Assembly (NCBI GenBank): GCA_947258435.1
Contig: CAMYID010000008.1
Location: 1-64,000, forward strand
DNA: 64,000 nt
Direction of reading: 5' to 3'
Source: an uncultured Alphaproteobacteria bacterium
Lineage (GTDB): Bacteria > Pseudomonadota > Alphaproteobacteria > UBA11222
Shown here: positions 26,454 to 35,152 of the stretch, piece after piece
How positions within the stretch are numbered: position 1 is the first letter of the stretch
Layout: each line of letters opens with the position of its first letter
Program-made: the position numbers and the translations under genes
Notes under the pieces: model-generated
Databases searched by the model: none
What the model saw: the letters and a program-made list of their open reading frames with translations, nothing else
What the model was told of the DNA's origin: nothing

Positions 26454-27746
26454 ATGAATGCGTTTTCACAACACGCTGCGCCGCGGCCGGCGTTTCTGGC
26501 GGCTATTGTGCTTGGCCTTTGCTTTGTCCTGAACCTGCTTGCGGCAGGCATGAATCTGTCTTTTTCGGTTTTCCTGCTGCCTTTGGCAGAAACGCTGTCC
26601 GCCGAACGGGGCACGGTATCAAGCATTGTATCGGTGACCATGCTGATTTCAGGGCTGCTCGCACCTGTTACCGGCACGATGCTTGAACGGACCGGGCCGC
26701 AGGTCCTTTATCCTGTCGGTCTCGCCCTGTTTGCCGGGGCCTATGGCCTCGCTTCCTTTGCCGATTCTGTCTATCTGCTTTACGGCACGCTTGGTCTGAT
26801 GGGCGGAGTGGCCCTTGCCTGTCTTGGACCTGTGCCACATGCGGCACTCGTCAATCGCTGGTTTTACAGCCGCGTCGGCATCGCCATGGGTGTCGTCTAT
26901 TCGGCAAGCGGTGTCGGCACGCTGATCATTTCGCCCAGCGCGGCGATCCTGATCGAGGAATTTGACTGGCGCCTTACCTACCGGCTGTTTGCCTTGCTGC
27001 TGGCTGCGCTTATTCCCATTTTGCTGTTCCTGCCCTGGCGCGCGATCCGGGCCGGACATCCGCTGTTTCAGGACAGCCGCCCGCCTGACGAAGAGACAGC
27101 GCAACACGCATCTCCCGACAGCACGCAGCAAACCGCGCCAGCTTCCGCGCAACCGCCGGAATGGACATTGCCGCGCGCCATACGCACCACCCCCTTCTGG
27201 GGCATGACTGCGGGCTTTTTCTTCGCCGGCTGTTCATCGATTGCCATCCTTATCCATTCGGTCAGCTTTATGATCGGCACGGGTATCGATCCGGTCTATG
27301 CCGCGACCGCATTCGGATTGCTGGGATTCCTGAGCCCCGTCGGCGTGATCGGTTTCGGGGCGCTGGGCGACTGGATCGGTCGCTCGCGCGCCGTATTGCT
27401 GAGCTATGTCCTTGGGGCGCTTGCAATTCTGGGGCTCTATCTCATCAAGTATCATTCCGCCTTCTTCGGCATCCCATTGCTTGTCATCAGCTTTGGCCTG
27501 TCGATGGGCGCCCGCGGGCCGACCGTATCCAGCATGGCTTCGCGCATCTTTACCGGCCCCGGTTTTGGCGGCATTTACGGCGCGATCAGCATGGGTGGCG
27601 CATTTGGCGCAGGCACCGGTGCCTGGCTTGGCGGGCTGTTGCAGGATATTTTTGATACCTCGGACGCGTTGCTGATATTTTCGTCCATAACAATTGTGCT
27701 GAGCGCGACCCCCTTCATTCTGATCCGCGAGCTCAGGGCGCAATAA
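26454..27746 (+). CDS. MFS transporter, monocarboxylate/oxalate-formate-like
   Basis: An inner-membrane secondary carrier of 430 residues with about 12 hydrophobic segments and a central cytoplasmic loop (about 205-240, PPDEETAQHASPDSTQQ). TM1 is FLAAIVLGLCFVLNLLAAG, followed by MNLSFSVFLLPLAETLSAERG, typical of the monocarboxylate-porter-like group. The A-loop motif between TM2 and TM3 is partly kept. An ATG at 26406 would add 16 residues; neither start has a good ribosome site. The substrate is unknown, though its place after an ICL-superfamily gene suggests a small organic acid. Confidence 0.86.
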   Translation: MNAFSQHAAPRPAFLAAIVLGLCFVLNLLAAGMNLSFSVFLLPLAETLSAERGTVSSIVSVTMLISGLLAPVTGTMLERTGPQVLYPVGLALFAGAYGLASFADSVYLLYGTLGLMGGVALACLGPVPHAALVNRWFYSRVGIAMGVVYSASGVGTLIISPSAAILIEEFDWRLTYRLFALLLAALIPILLFLPWRAIRAGHPLFQDSRPPDEETAQHASPDSTQQTAPASAQPPEWTLPRAIRTTPFWGMTAGFFFAGCSSIAILIHSVSFMIGTGIDPVYAATAFGLLGFLSPVGVIGFGALGDWIGRSRAVLLSYVLGALAILGLYLIKYHSAFFGIPLLVISFGLSMGARGPTVSSMASRIFTGPGFGGIYGAISMGGAFGAGTGAWLGGLLQDIFDTSDALLIFSSITIVLSATPFILIRELRAQ

Positions 27747-27817
27747 CCGCCCCATGCCCGCACCTGACTGCAGGGCGGCGGATTGCCCGCCACCCGATTC
27801 TGAGGCTTAATGCCGGG

Positions 27818-28873
27818 ATGACAAAGCTTGGAATTCTCGACCAGTCGCCGATCAAGGAAGGCAGCGACGCGGCGACCGCGCTGCATGAAACAATCGGTCT
27901 TGCCAAGGCGTGCGATGCATTGGGCTACACCCGCTATTGGCTTGCAGAACATCACAACACCAACTCCTTCGCGGGTTCCGCCCCTGAAATCCTGATTACC
28001 AGGATCGCCGGCGAGACAACACATATCCGCGTCGGGTCGGGCGGGATCATGCTGCCCCATTACAGCCCGCTTAAAGTTGCCGAATGCTTCCAGATGCTGG
28101 CGACACTTTATCCCGGCCGGATCGACCTTGGTCTGGGGCGCGCGCCAGGTACCGACCCGCGCACCAGCGCAGCGTTGCAGCCCGGTCCCAAGGCTTATCC
28201 GATTGACGTATTTCCGCAGCAGGTCGATTTACTGCGGCATTTTCTGGCCGATGATTTTGCGGAGGATCACCCCTATCGCGGTATCCACGCCATGCCGACC
28301 GGCGCCGAACATCCTCACATGTGGATGCTGGGCTCAAGCCTGCAAGGGGCGCTGTTTGCGGCGGAGTTCGGCCTGCCCTTCTGCCATGCCCATTTTATCA
28401 ATCCCGGCGAGACAAACCGGGTCATTGATCTGTATCGGGAGAAATTTCGCCCTTCGGCCACACTTGCAGCGCCCTATGCGACATTGGGGGTTGCCGTTCT
28501 GGCCGCCGATACCGACGCCGCCGCGCATCATATCGGCAAGTCACGCAATCTCTGGGTGACACAGCTTCTGACCGGCAATCGCGGCCGGTTCGTCAGCCCG
28601 GAGAGGGTCGACGATTATCGCTTTTCTGCGCGCGAAAGCGCGGTCTATGCCTCGGTCGAACATCGCGGCATAAGCGGCACGGGAGAAAGCTGCAAAGCGC
28701 AACTGCAGGAGTTGGGGAAAGCACATGGGATCGATGAGTTTGTATTGCTGACAATCACATTCGATCCGGGCGACAGGATCCGCTCCTATGAGTTGATGGC
28801 CCGGGCATTTGGCCTGACACCGCCTGCTGCTCAGAACCAGCCTGTCACGGATGCCAGAAACGACAGGCCATAG
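27818..28873 (+). CDS. Luciferase-like (LLM class) flavin-dependent oxidoreductase
   Basis: A 351-residue bacterial-luciferase-fold monooxygenase using reduced FMN. N-terminal KLGILDQSPIKEGSDAATAL, YTRYWLAEHHNTNSFAGSAPE, and VGSGGIMLPHYSPLKVAECF are diagnostic of the MsnO8/YhbW-like subgroup. The substrate is unknown. Its 3' end overlaps the convergent MgtC-like gene by 43 bp. Confidence 0.9.
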   Translation: MTKLGILDQSPIKEGSDAATALHETIGLAKACDALGYTRYWLAEHHNTNSFAGSAPEILITRIAGETTHIRVGSGGIMLPHYSPLKVAECFQMLATLYPGRIDLGLGRAPGTDPRTSAALQPGPKAYPIDVFPQQVDLLRHFLADDFAEDHPYRGIHAMPTGAEHPHMWMLGSSLQGALFAAEFGLPFCHAHFINPGETNRVIDLYREKFRPSATLAAPYATLGVAVLAADTDAAAHHIGKSRNLWVTQLLTGNRGRFVSPERVDDYRFSARESAVYASVEHRGISGTGESCKAQLQELGKAHGIDEFVLLTITFDPGDRIRSYELMARAFGLTPPAAQNQPVTDARNDRP

Positions 28874-30129
28874 CCTATCCCCCCTCCGATCAGGGACGCC
28901 AGAAACAAAAGCAACACGCGCCCCGCAAGCGGCCAACCTGCATAGAATGCGCAATACCCCACCTTGACGAGCGTGTTCACCGCAACCGCAAGGATGACCG
29001 CGGCACTCGCGGCCGCCAGAAACACCCTGTCGGGATCGGCATCGGACAGGCGCGACATGGAAATCGTCACCGCATCGACATCGACAAGGCCGGTTGTTGC
29101 AGCAAGAACCAGCAATCCGCCTGCGCCGAACAGGGTCTGCATGTAATGCGACAGCAGGATGACACCGGCAAGCAACAGACCGAAATAGATGGCCGGCATC
29201 AACTCGCCGGGCGGCGGCAGGGTAATATACGGATCGGATTTGACCGGCTGCCGGCCGCCGCTGAAATAATAGGTGATGGCAAGTGCGGCAATACTTGCAG
29301 ACAGCAAGACAGGAAGAATATCAAAAGCCAGCGCAGGCATCAGCAGCCAGGCAATGAGCAGGCTGCGCAGGAACATGACCGCACTTGCAAGTGAAATACT
29401 CGCGGCCATCTGTTGCGCAAGCCGGGGCGTCCGGGCGGCCAGCCGGGCACAACTCAATGTCAGGGCGGTGGAAGACGCAACCCCGCCAAACACCCCCATC
29501 CACAATGCGCCGCGCTGTTCCCCGCCGATTTTCAGCGCAAAGTAACCGGCATAGGAAATTGCCGAAATCAGCACGACCATCCACCAGATTTCATAAGGGT
29601 TCAGCACCTCGCCCGGCCCGAAACCGCGATCAGGCAGAAGCGGCAGCAGAACAACCGATACAAGCAGCAGCTTGATACCGGCGACAAGCTCCACCCTTTC
29701 AAGCCGCGCCAGCCACTGATGCGATATTTCCTTCACCCCAAGCAACGCAATCAGGACAACACCGGCAATCGCGGCCACGACCATATCGCCGCGCACCGCC
29801 AGTACCCCAAGCCCGAAAGTGAGCAGGGCGGCCACCTCGCTTGTCAGGCCCAAATCCCCTTCCTGCCGCCGCGTGCCGGCCCAATAGCCAAGCCCAATCA
29901 GAATCGCAACCGCCACTGTACCGGCGGCAATAAGAAAATGACCCTCCACCAAAAGACTGAGAAGCCCAATAATCCCACCCAGCAAGCCAAGCAGGGTGAA
30001 GGTGCGCAGGCCGGCGGGGCGCGTACCTGTTTCATCGCCACGCAACCGCCAGCCACGCTCGATGCCAACAAGCAGGCCGATGGCAAGGGCAAGACCGAGC
30101 CGCTGAAATATTTCCCAATCGGCAGCCAC
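28831..30129 (-). CDS. MgtC/SapB-type membrane protein with DUF4010
   Basis: A 432-residue inner-membrane protein with roughly a dozen transmembrane segments. The N-terminal third is an MgtC/SapB domain (LALAIGLLVGIERGWRLRGD, then AGLRTFTLLGLLGGIIG). The remainder is DUF4010 with FGGVASSTALTLSCARLA and LVDVDAVTISMSRLS. Members with this two-domain layout are often near metal or osmotic stress genes, but no function is established. A GST gene lies 5 bp upstream on the same strand, so the GST-MgtC order looks like one transcript. Confidence 0.88.
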   Translation of the reverse strand: MAADWEIFQRLGLALAIGLLVGIERGWRLRGDETGTRPAGLRTFTLLGLLGGIIGLLSLLVEGHFLIAAGTVAVAILIGLGYWAGTRRQEGDLGLTSEVAALLTFGLGVLAVRGDMVVAAIAGVVLIALLGVKEISHQWLARLERVELVAGIKLLLVSVVLLPLLPDRGFGPGEVLNPYEIWWMVVLISAISYAGYFALKIGGEQRGALWMGVFGGVASSTALTLSCARLAARTPRLAQQMAASISLASAVMFLRSLLIAWLLMPALAFDILPVLLSASIAALAITYYFSGGRQPVKSDPYITLPPPGELMPAIYFGLLLAGVILLSHYMQTLFGAGGLLVLAATTGLVDVDAVTISMSRLSDADPDRVFLAAASAAVILAVAVNTLVKVGYCAFYAGWPLAGRVLLLFLASLIGGGIGYGLSFLASVTGWF

Positions 30130-30134
30130 GCGTG

Positions 30135-30749
30135 TCAGGCGGCGGCTGATGGCCTGTCAGATACCTGATCGCGCCAGCGGCGCAGATTGGCAAGATTTTC
30201 AGGCAGTTTCGGGCCGCCCACGGCAAGCGAGAAATCAAATGCGCACATAGCAGTGATATCGGCGACCGAGAAATTCTCCCCGGCGATGAAGGGACGCTCG
30301 GCCAGTGTACGGTCAAGCCAGATCATGGCCTGATTGGCGCGCTTTGCCGACAGTTCCGCCCAATCCGCCAGTTGCACGGGTTCAAGCGCCTGGAACATGT
30401 CAATGCCATGCCGCACCGCATAGGCGATCGGCAGGAACAATTCCAACTCAACCCGCCTTTGCCACATATCGATAAAAGCCTGCGCTTCAGCATCTTCCCC
30501 AAACAGGCAAGGCGTGGGATGCAGCGCCTCGAAATAGCGGCAGATCGATACCGATTCCGCAAGGCATGCGCCATTATCCAGTACAAGCAGCGGCACCCGC
30601 CCCAGCGGATCAAGAGCCAGAAATTCCGGCGTCCGATGCTCCCCCTTCAGCAGATCGATTGTTTCGGTCGGGATGCTTACACCTTTCTCGGTAAGGAAGA
30701 CGCGTACCCGGCGTGGATTGGGGGCAATGGGGTGATCATAGAGTTTCAT
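30135..30749 (-). CDS. Glutathione S-transferase family protein (copy 1)
   Basis: A 204-residue cytosolic GST with the N-terminal thioredoxin fold (MKLYDHPIAPNPRRVRVFLTEKG, cis-Pro in RVPLLVLDNG, then the ESVSICRYFE glutathione-binding SNAIL/ES motif) and the all-alpha C-terminal domain. The ATG at 30749 has AAGGAAA 6 nt upstream and is preferred to the longer frame start. It is a tandem paralogue of the next gene, with the same predicted length. The substrate is unknown. Confidence 0.9.
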   Translation of the reverse strand: MKLYDHPIAPNPRRVRVFLTEKGVSIPTETIDLLKGEHRTPEFLALDPLGRVPLLVLDNGACLAESVSICRYFEALHPTPCLFGEDAEAQAFIDMWQRRVELELFLPIAYAVRHGIDMFQALEPVQLADWAELSAKRANQAMIWLDRTLAERPFIAGENFSVADITAMCAFDFSLAVGGPKLPENLANLRRWRDQVSDRPSAAA

Positions 30750-30788
30750 ATCGGCTTTCCTTTTCATCATAGCGGCAGAAACCGCGAC

Positions 30789-31403
30789 TTACGCTGCGGC
30801 GGAGGGGCGCTCTCCAACCAGCTGACGCCAGCGCTGAAGATTTTCAAGATCGCCCGAGATCTCAATTGTTCGTGTGTTGGTACCAAGTCCCAAGGCGCAG
30901 AATGCGGTGATATCGGCAATGGAAAACAACGCCCCCGCCAGATATTCGCGATCCTTCAGCCGCGTATCGATCCAGCCCATGCATTCGCCCGCGCGCTCCC
31001 GGCACAGCGCGGCCCATTCGGCAACCTGCACCGGCTGCAGGGCTTTCGCGGCAGGGCTTGAATGGCGGAACGCATTTGAGATCGGCAAATAAAGCTCAAG
31101 CTCGGCGCGGCGCTGCCACATCTCGATTTCCGCAATCTCCCGTGCGTTACGGCCAAATAGCGGCGGTTCGGGTTGAAGGGCATCGAAATAACGACAGATG
31201 GCGACCGATTCAGACAGGTAACTCCCATCGTCAAGCTCAAGAAGCGGCAACCGACCCGCAGGATCCCGGGCCAGGAATTCGGCTGAACGATGTTCGCCTT
31301 TCATCAGATCAACGGTGACCATGGGCACCTCAATACCCTTCTCGGCCAGAAACATCCGCACCCGGCGCGGATTGGTGGCATTGGCGTAGTTGTAGAGTTT
31401 CAT
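30789..31403 (-). CDS. Glutathione S-transferase family protein (copy 2)
   Basis: A 204-residue GST closely related to the downstream copy: MKLYNYANATNPRRVRMFLAEKG, the RLPLLELDDG cis-Pro strand and ESVAICRYFD line up throughout, and both proteins end GERPSAAA or DRPSAAA. The ATG at 31403 has GGAGG 8 nt upstream. The two genes are 39 bp apart and probably arose by tandem duplication. Together with the MgtC-like gene they seem to form one leftward transcript. Confidence 0.91.
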   Translation of the reverse strand: MKLYNYANATNPRRVRMFLAEKGIEVPMVTVDLMKGEHRSAEFLARDPAGRLPLLELDDGSYLSESVAICRYFDALQPEPPLFGRNAREIAEIEMWQRRAELELYLPISNAFRHSSPAAKALQPVQVAEWAALCRERAGECMGWIDTRLKDREYLAGALFSIADITAFCALGLGTNTRTIEISGDLENLQRWRQLVGERPSAAA

Positions 31404-31458
31404 TTTCTGTTTCCTCCGGACAGGTTGCACGACGTTGTTATGCTGTGCTCTCGATCTT

Positions 31459-32829
31459 CTACAGGGCGAACTCGGCCGGTGCGATCAGCCCGACAACCGC
31501 CCCGGTCATCAATGTCGCAAGGCTGCCCGCGACGATCGAGCGCAGACCGAGCTGCGCGATTTCGCCGCGGCGCTCGGGCACCATGCCCGACAACCCGCCG
31601 ATCATAATGCCAAGACTGCCGAAATTGGCAAAACCGCAAAGCGCATAAACCATGATAAGCCGACTATGCGGGCTTAACTCCGCGCCAGTCGCACCGACAA
31701 GATCGATATAGGCAATCAACTCGTTCAGCACCGTCTTGCTGCCCATCAGCGCGCCCGCGGGCACCGCCTCCTCCCAGGGGATACCAATGGACCAGACAAG
31801 CGGTGCAAACAGCCAGCCAAGCAGACGTTGCAGACTAAGCGGCGCATCGGCGAATTCGGGTATCGCGGAAAGCAGAAGATTGATCAGGGCGACAAGCGCG
31901 ACAAGCACAATCAGCATCGCAATGACATTGGCAAGCAGTACAAGGCCCTGCTGCGTGCCGGCGGTTACCGCATCCATCGCACTGCCATAGCGGGGCATTT
32001 CAATCTGCTGTGCCGTCTCCTCGGGCTTTGCGGCATCGGCTCTTTCGGGAATCATGATCTGCGCAATCAATATGGCGGCGGGCAGGGATATCACCGATGC
32101 GGTGAGAATATGCCCCAGCGCACCCGGAAGGACAGGGGCCAGGATTGACGCATATAGCACCATCATCGTGCCCGCGACGGTTGCCATCCCCACACTCATC
32201 AGCACAAACAGCTCGCTGCGGCTCATCCGTGCCAGATAGGGGCGGATCATCAGCGGCGCTTCCACCATCCCGGCAAAGATATTGACCGCTGCGGCCACGC
32301 CCGCCGCACCGCCAAGCGCCAGACCGCGCCGCAACGCCCAGGCAAATCCGCGGACGACCCAGGGCAGAACCCGCCAATGCCACAGCAATGCCGACAGCGC
32401 AGACATGACAAGGATGAGTGGCAGGGCCTGCAAACCAAGAATGAAACTGGCGGCAGGATCGGATATGGCGAACGGGGCCGCCCCGCCCCCCAGATAACCG
32501 AATACAAAACTGGTGCCTATGCGGGTCGCGTCGGAAAGCGCCTGCACCACACCGTTCAGGGCCAGAAACCCCTCACGCAGCGCCGGCACCCGCAGCAGGA
32601 TCATTGCAACGACAAACTGGCCCAGCAATGCAACCAGAACATTACGCCATCTGACCCGGGCGCGCGCCTCGCTCATGAACCAGGCAAGGCCGATCAATAC
32701 CGCCAGACCGATAATTCCGTGATCGATAAACCCCCCTAACCCACCGCCTGCAGGCCGTGTGGCAGCTTGACCTTGCGCGCCCCGTCGGGCAAACAATAGC
32801 GCCAAGCGGGACCGGCAGGCCAGCCGCAT
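31459..32829 (-). CDS. Concentrative nucleoside transporter, NupC family
   Basis: A cation-coupled nucleoside carrier of the CNT family in the inner membrane, up to 456 residues. The family sequence begins at about residue 36 (DHGIIGLAVLIGLAWFMSE). Also present are VFGYLGGG, PLMIRPYLARMSRSELFVLM and the substrate-site motif GSKTVLNELIAY. The N-terminus is unresolved. The only standard starts are far upstream (ATG 32829, TTG 32805, TTG 32796), and they add an arginine/glycine-rich leader unlike the family. A strong AGGGGGG lies just before an ATC codon at 32727. Confidence 0.87.
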   Translation of the reverse strand: MRLACRSRLALLFARRGAQGQAATRPAGGGLGGFIDHGIIGLAVLIGLAWFMSEARARVRWRNVLVALLGQFVVAMILLRVPALREGFLALNGVVQALSDATRIGTSFVFGYLGGGAAPFAISDPAASFILGLQALPLILVMSALSALLWHWRVLPWVVRGFAWALRRGLALGGAAGVAAAVNIFAGMVEAPLMIRPYLARMSRSELFVLMSVGMATVAGTMMVLYASILAPVLPGALGHILTASVISLPAAILIAQIMIPERADAAKPEETAQQIEMPRYGSAMDAVTAGTQQGLVLLANVIAMLIVLVALVALINLLLSAIPEFADAPLSLQRLLGWLFAPLVWSIGIPWEEAVPAGALMGSKTVLNELIAYIDLVGATGAELSPHSRLIMVYALCGFANFGSLGIMIGGLSGMVPERRGEIAQLGLRSIVAGSLATLMTGAVVGLIAPAEFAL

Positions 32830-32881
32830 TCGCGGTTGGGCGGGTGCCCGGCATTCTCACAGCAGGGACAGGGAGTTTTCA

Positions 32882-33790
32882 ATGACAATCAGGTTCGACG
32901 GTAAAGTCGCAATCGTCACAGGTGCGGGTAACGGACTTGGCCGGTCGCACGCTTTGCAGCTTGCCTCACTGGGCGCGAAAGTCGTCGTCAATGATCTTGG
33001 CGGCAATGTGGACGGCACGGGCGGGTCGAGCGAATCTGCCGATCAGGTCGTCGCCGAAATCAAAGCCGCAGGTGGCGAAGCCATCGCCAACGGGTCGAGC
33101 GTGTCCGATGTCACCGGCGTTGACAATCTAGTGAAGCAGACAATGGATGCCTTCGGGCGGATCGACCTGCTGGTCAATAATGCGGGTATTCTGCGCGACA
33201 AGACTTTTGCGAAGATGAGTGTCGAGGATTTTGATATTGTCGTCGATGTCCATCTGTCGGGTGCTGCCTATGTCACCAAAGCAGTATGGCCGATCATGCA
33301 GGAGCAGAATTACGGTCGTATCGTGATGACCACCTCGGGCAGCGGGCTTTATGGCAATTTCGGTCAGACCAACTATGCCGCAGCCAAGCTCGGTCAGGTC
33401 GGGCTGATGAATTCCCTGAAACAGGAAGGCCGCAAGTACAATATCAAGGTCAATACACTGGCGCCGATCGCGGCCACCCGGATGACAGAAAGCCTGATGC
33501 CGCCGCAGGCGCTTGAGGCACTGAAGCCGGAACTGGTCACCCCGGCGGTTCTGTTCATGCTGAGTGAAGATGCACCGACCGGTGCAATCATCACCGCCGG
33601 TGCCGGCTTTTACGCCGCAGTCAGGACGATCGAGGCACAGGGTGTACTGATCCCCGGTGAGGTCAGTGCCGATGACGTGGCCGCGCAATGGGGCGAGATC
33701 AGTGACTTCGACAATTACGTGACCTATGAAAGCGTGAATGACGGCACTGGCCGTGTGTTCAAACTGCTTGGCGAAGCGGCCAAAGGCTGA
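32882..33790 (+). CDS. Short-chain dehydrogenase/reductase, hydroxyacyl-CoA dehydrogenase-like
   Basis: A 302-residue SDR. The NAD(P)-binding TGAGNGLGRSHAL (TGxxxGxG), the NNAG motif (LVNNAGILRD), the catalytic serine in TTSGSG and YAAAK are all present. The GGNVDGTGGSSESADQVV segment and the long C-terminus are typical of the dehydrogenase part of peroxisomal multifunctional enzyme type 2-like proteins, which act on 3-hydroxyacyl-CoA. Start: CAGGGA(C)AGGGAG lies 7 nt before the ATG. A strong terminator follows the stop. Confidence 0.91.
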   Translation: MTIRFDGKVAIVTGAGNGLGRSHALQLASLGAKVVVNDLGGNVDGTGGSSESADQVVAEIKAAGGEAIANGSSVSDVTGVDNLVKQTMDAFGRIDLLVNNAGILRDKTFAKMSVEDFDIVVDVHLSGAAYVTKAVWPIMQEQNYGRIVMTTSGSGLYGNFGQTNYAAAKLGQVGLMNSLKQEGRKYNIKVNTLAPIAATRMTESLMPPQALEALKPELVTPAVLFMLSEDAPTGAIITAGAGFYAAVRTIEAQGVLIPGEVSADDVAAQWGEISDFDNYVTYESVNDGTGRVFKLLGEAAKG

Positions 33791-33847
33791 TCTGTACCCA
33801 AGACCGGTGACGGCAATCGCACCGGCTCGCAGATAACAAACCGGAAC

Positions 33848-33886
33848 AGGCGCTGGCGGATCGGCAATTTCCGCCAGCGCCTTTTT
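33848..33886 (+). terminator. Rho-independent terminator after the SDR gene
   Basis: A perfect 13-bp inverted repeat (AGGCGCTGGCGGA at 33848-33860 and its complement at 33870-33882) with a 9-nt loop, followed by TTTT. It lies between two convergent genes. Confidence 0.92.
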
Positions 33887-34330
33887 CTATTCAACCGTAA
33901 TGCTGATCCGTTCGGAATAAACAGGCGGCATATGCGGGATATGGTTGTGATCCCCCAGCAATAGCTGCAGATGGTGGATGCCAGGCGGCAAGGCAATCTT
34001 CGCTTCGGTCTGGCCACCGCCGAAATGCCGGTGCTGCGCATCGCTCGGAATCGGTTCATCGAGTGCCGCACCTTCAGGCAAATCCGTATCGATCAGCAGA
34101 TGATGATGGCCGGTTCCGGCTTTATCGACGCCGGCCGGGGCAACCCCGATACCCGACAAACCAAACCGCACATGCACCTCGCCTTTCACCGTCTCCCCAT
34201 CCGATGGCGAGATAAAATAGACCCGCGCCCCTTCAGGTGCCGGTGTCTCCCCTGCCTGCGATGGGACGATACTCCCCATAAGCAGCATTGCGCAGATTGC
34301 CACGGTGACGCGACAAGTCAGATTTCCCAT
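33887..34330 (-). CDS. Secreted DUF4399 domain protein
   Basis: A 147-residue exported protein: signal peptide (VAICAMLLMGSIVPSQAG), then one DUF4399 domain. The histidine-rich pattern GTGHHHLLIDTDLP, DAQHRHFGGGQTE, GIHHLQLLLGDHNHIPHMPP is characteristic. The clustered histidines suggest metal binding, but the family has no established function. Its stop codon abuts the terminator of the convergent SDR gene. Confidence 0.85.
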   Translation of the reverse strand: MGNLTCRVTVAICAMLLMGSIVPSQAGETPAPEGARVYFISPSDGETVKGEVHVRFGLSGIGVAPAGVDKAGTGHHHLLIDTDLPEGAALDEPIPSDAQHRHFGGGQTEAKIALPPGIHHLQLLLGDHNHIPHMPPVYSERISITVE

Positions 34331-34374
34331 AAACCGCCTCCTTCCCCTGTCTTTGCTGTGTTTCTGGCCTGCCC

Positions 34375-35070
34375 CTAGCCTTGCGCGGTATATCCGACTT
34401 TGGCAAGCGCTGCGCGAAAGCCCGTTTCCGGGCTACTTAACACCGGAACAGATCCGGCCTCAGCGGCCGCAAGGGCAGGTGCCATGGATGCCTGCGCCAG
34501 AACAATCAGATCAGCCATCGCTGCAACCGCATCGAGGCGCTGCGCGACGGCGGCATGATATTCCGCCAATGCCCCGCTGCAGAAAAGATCCCACAGCTCC
34601 GGGTAACAACAGGTTTGAAGATCAATCTGCCTGCCCGTTTTTTGTGCCGCATCCGAAATCAGCAATTGCGTCGCATGCACCGCCCCCTCAAGACAACCCA
34701 TAACGGCAATCCTGCCCGCCTGGGCAATGGCGGCTTCCGCCATCGGGCGATCAAACCGCAAAAACGGTAGATCTTCAGCTTCGGCAATCGCTTCAGCCAG
34801 CGGGCCAAGGGTCGAGCAGGTGCACAGAACAAGCGCTGCCGGCGGTTCGGCCAGCGCGGTCAGGACTGCGCGCGTTCCCGATAAAAACCCTGGCGCGCAG
34901 CAACCGCCCGGCGCCATGTCCTGCAACAGGTCAGCCCGCACCTCATGATGCAGCTCGACATCTGGCGCAAGCCGGTCGCGCAGGGTATCGAATGTCGCAA
35001 TATGCACATCTGACGTATGCAGAAATGCAATGACTGGTGCCTTGGGTGCCTTGGTCGCAGACCCGGACAT
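34375..35070 (-). CDS. Aspartate/glutamate racemase-superfamily protein
   Basis: A 231-residue protein with the two-domain racemase fold. The two cysteines expected for the proton relay are in LVLCTCSTLGPLAEAI (first half) and LQTCCYPELWDLF (second half, out of the usual GCT-E context). LAQASMAPAL replaces the common LGCTHFPL motif, so racemase activity is doubtful; a maleate isomerase or Asp/Glu/hydantoin racemase-like role is possible. The ATG at 35070 has AAAGGA 6 nt upstream; longer starts would run into thiG. It is 82 bp downstream of the ThiS-ThiG gene. Confidence 0.72.
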   Translation of the reverse strand: MSGSATKAPKAPVIAFLHTSDVHIATFDTLRDRLAPDVELHHEVRADLLQDMAPGGCCAPGFLSGTRAVLTALAEPPAALVLCTCSTLGPLAEAIAEAEDLPFLRFDRPMAEAAIAQAGRIAVMGCLEGAVHATQLLISDAAQKTGRQIDLQTCCYPELWDLFCSGALAEYHAAVAQRLDAVAAMADLIVLAQASMAPALAAAEAGSVPVLSSPETGFRAALAKVGYTAQG

Positions 35071-35152
35071 GCCGCATCCTTTCTTGGGCAGGGCCATTGG
35101 TTCAGAAGCGGTGCGCCAGATACCCGGCGGGCAATTGCCGCACCCCCTGCTG

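Noticed and set aside
25325-26677. A 450-codon minus-strand frame over the isocitrate-lyase-superfamily gene
   Set aside because: Antisense shadow of a well-supported gene; no ribosome site or domain.
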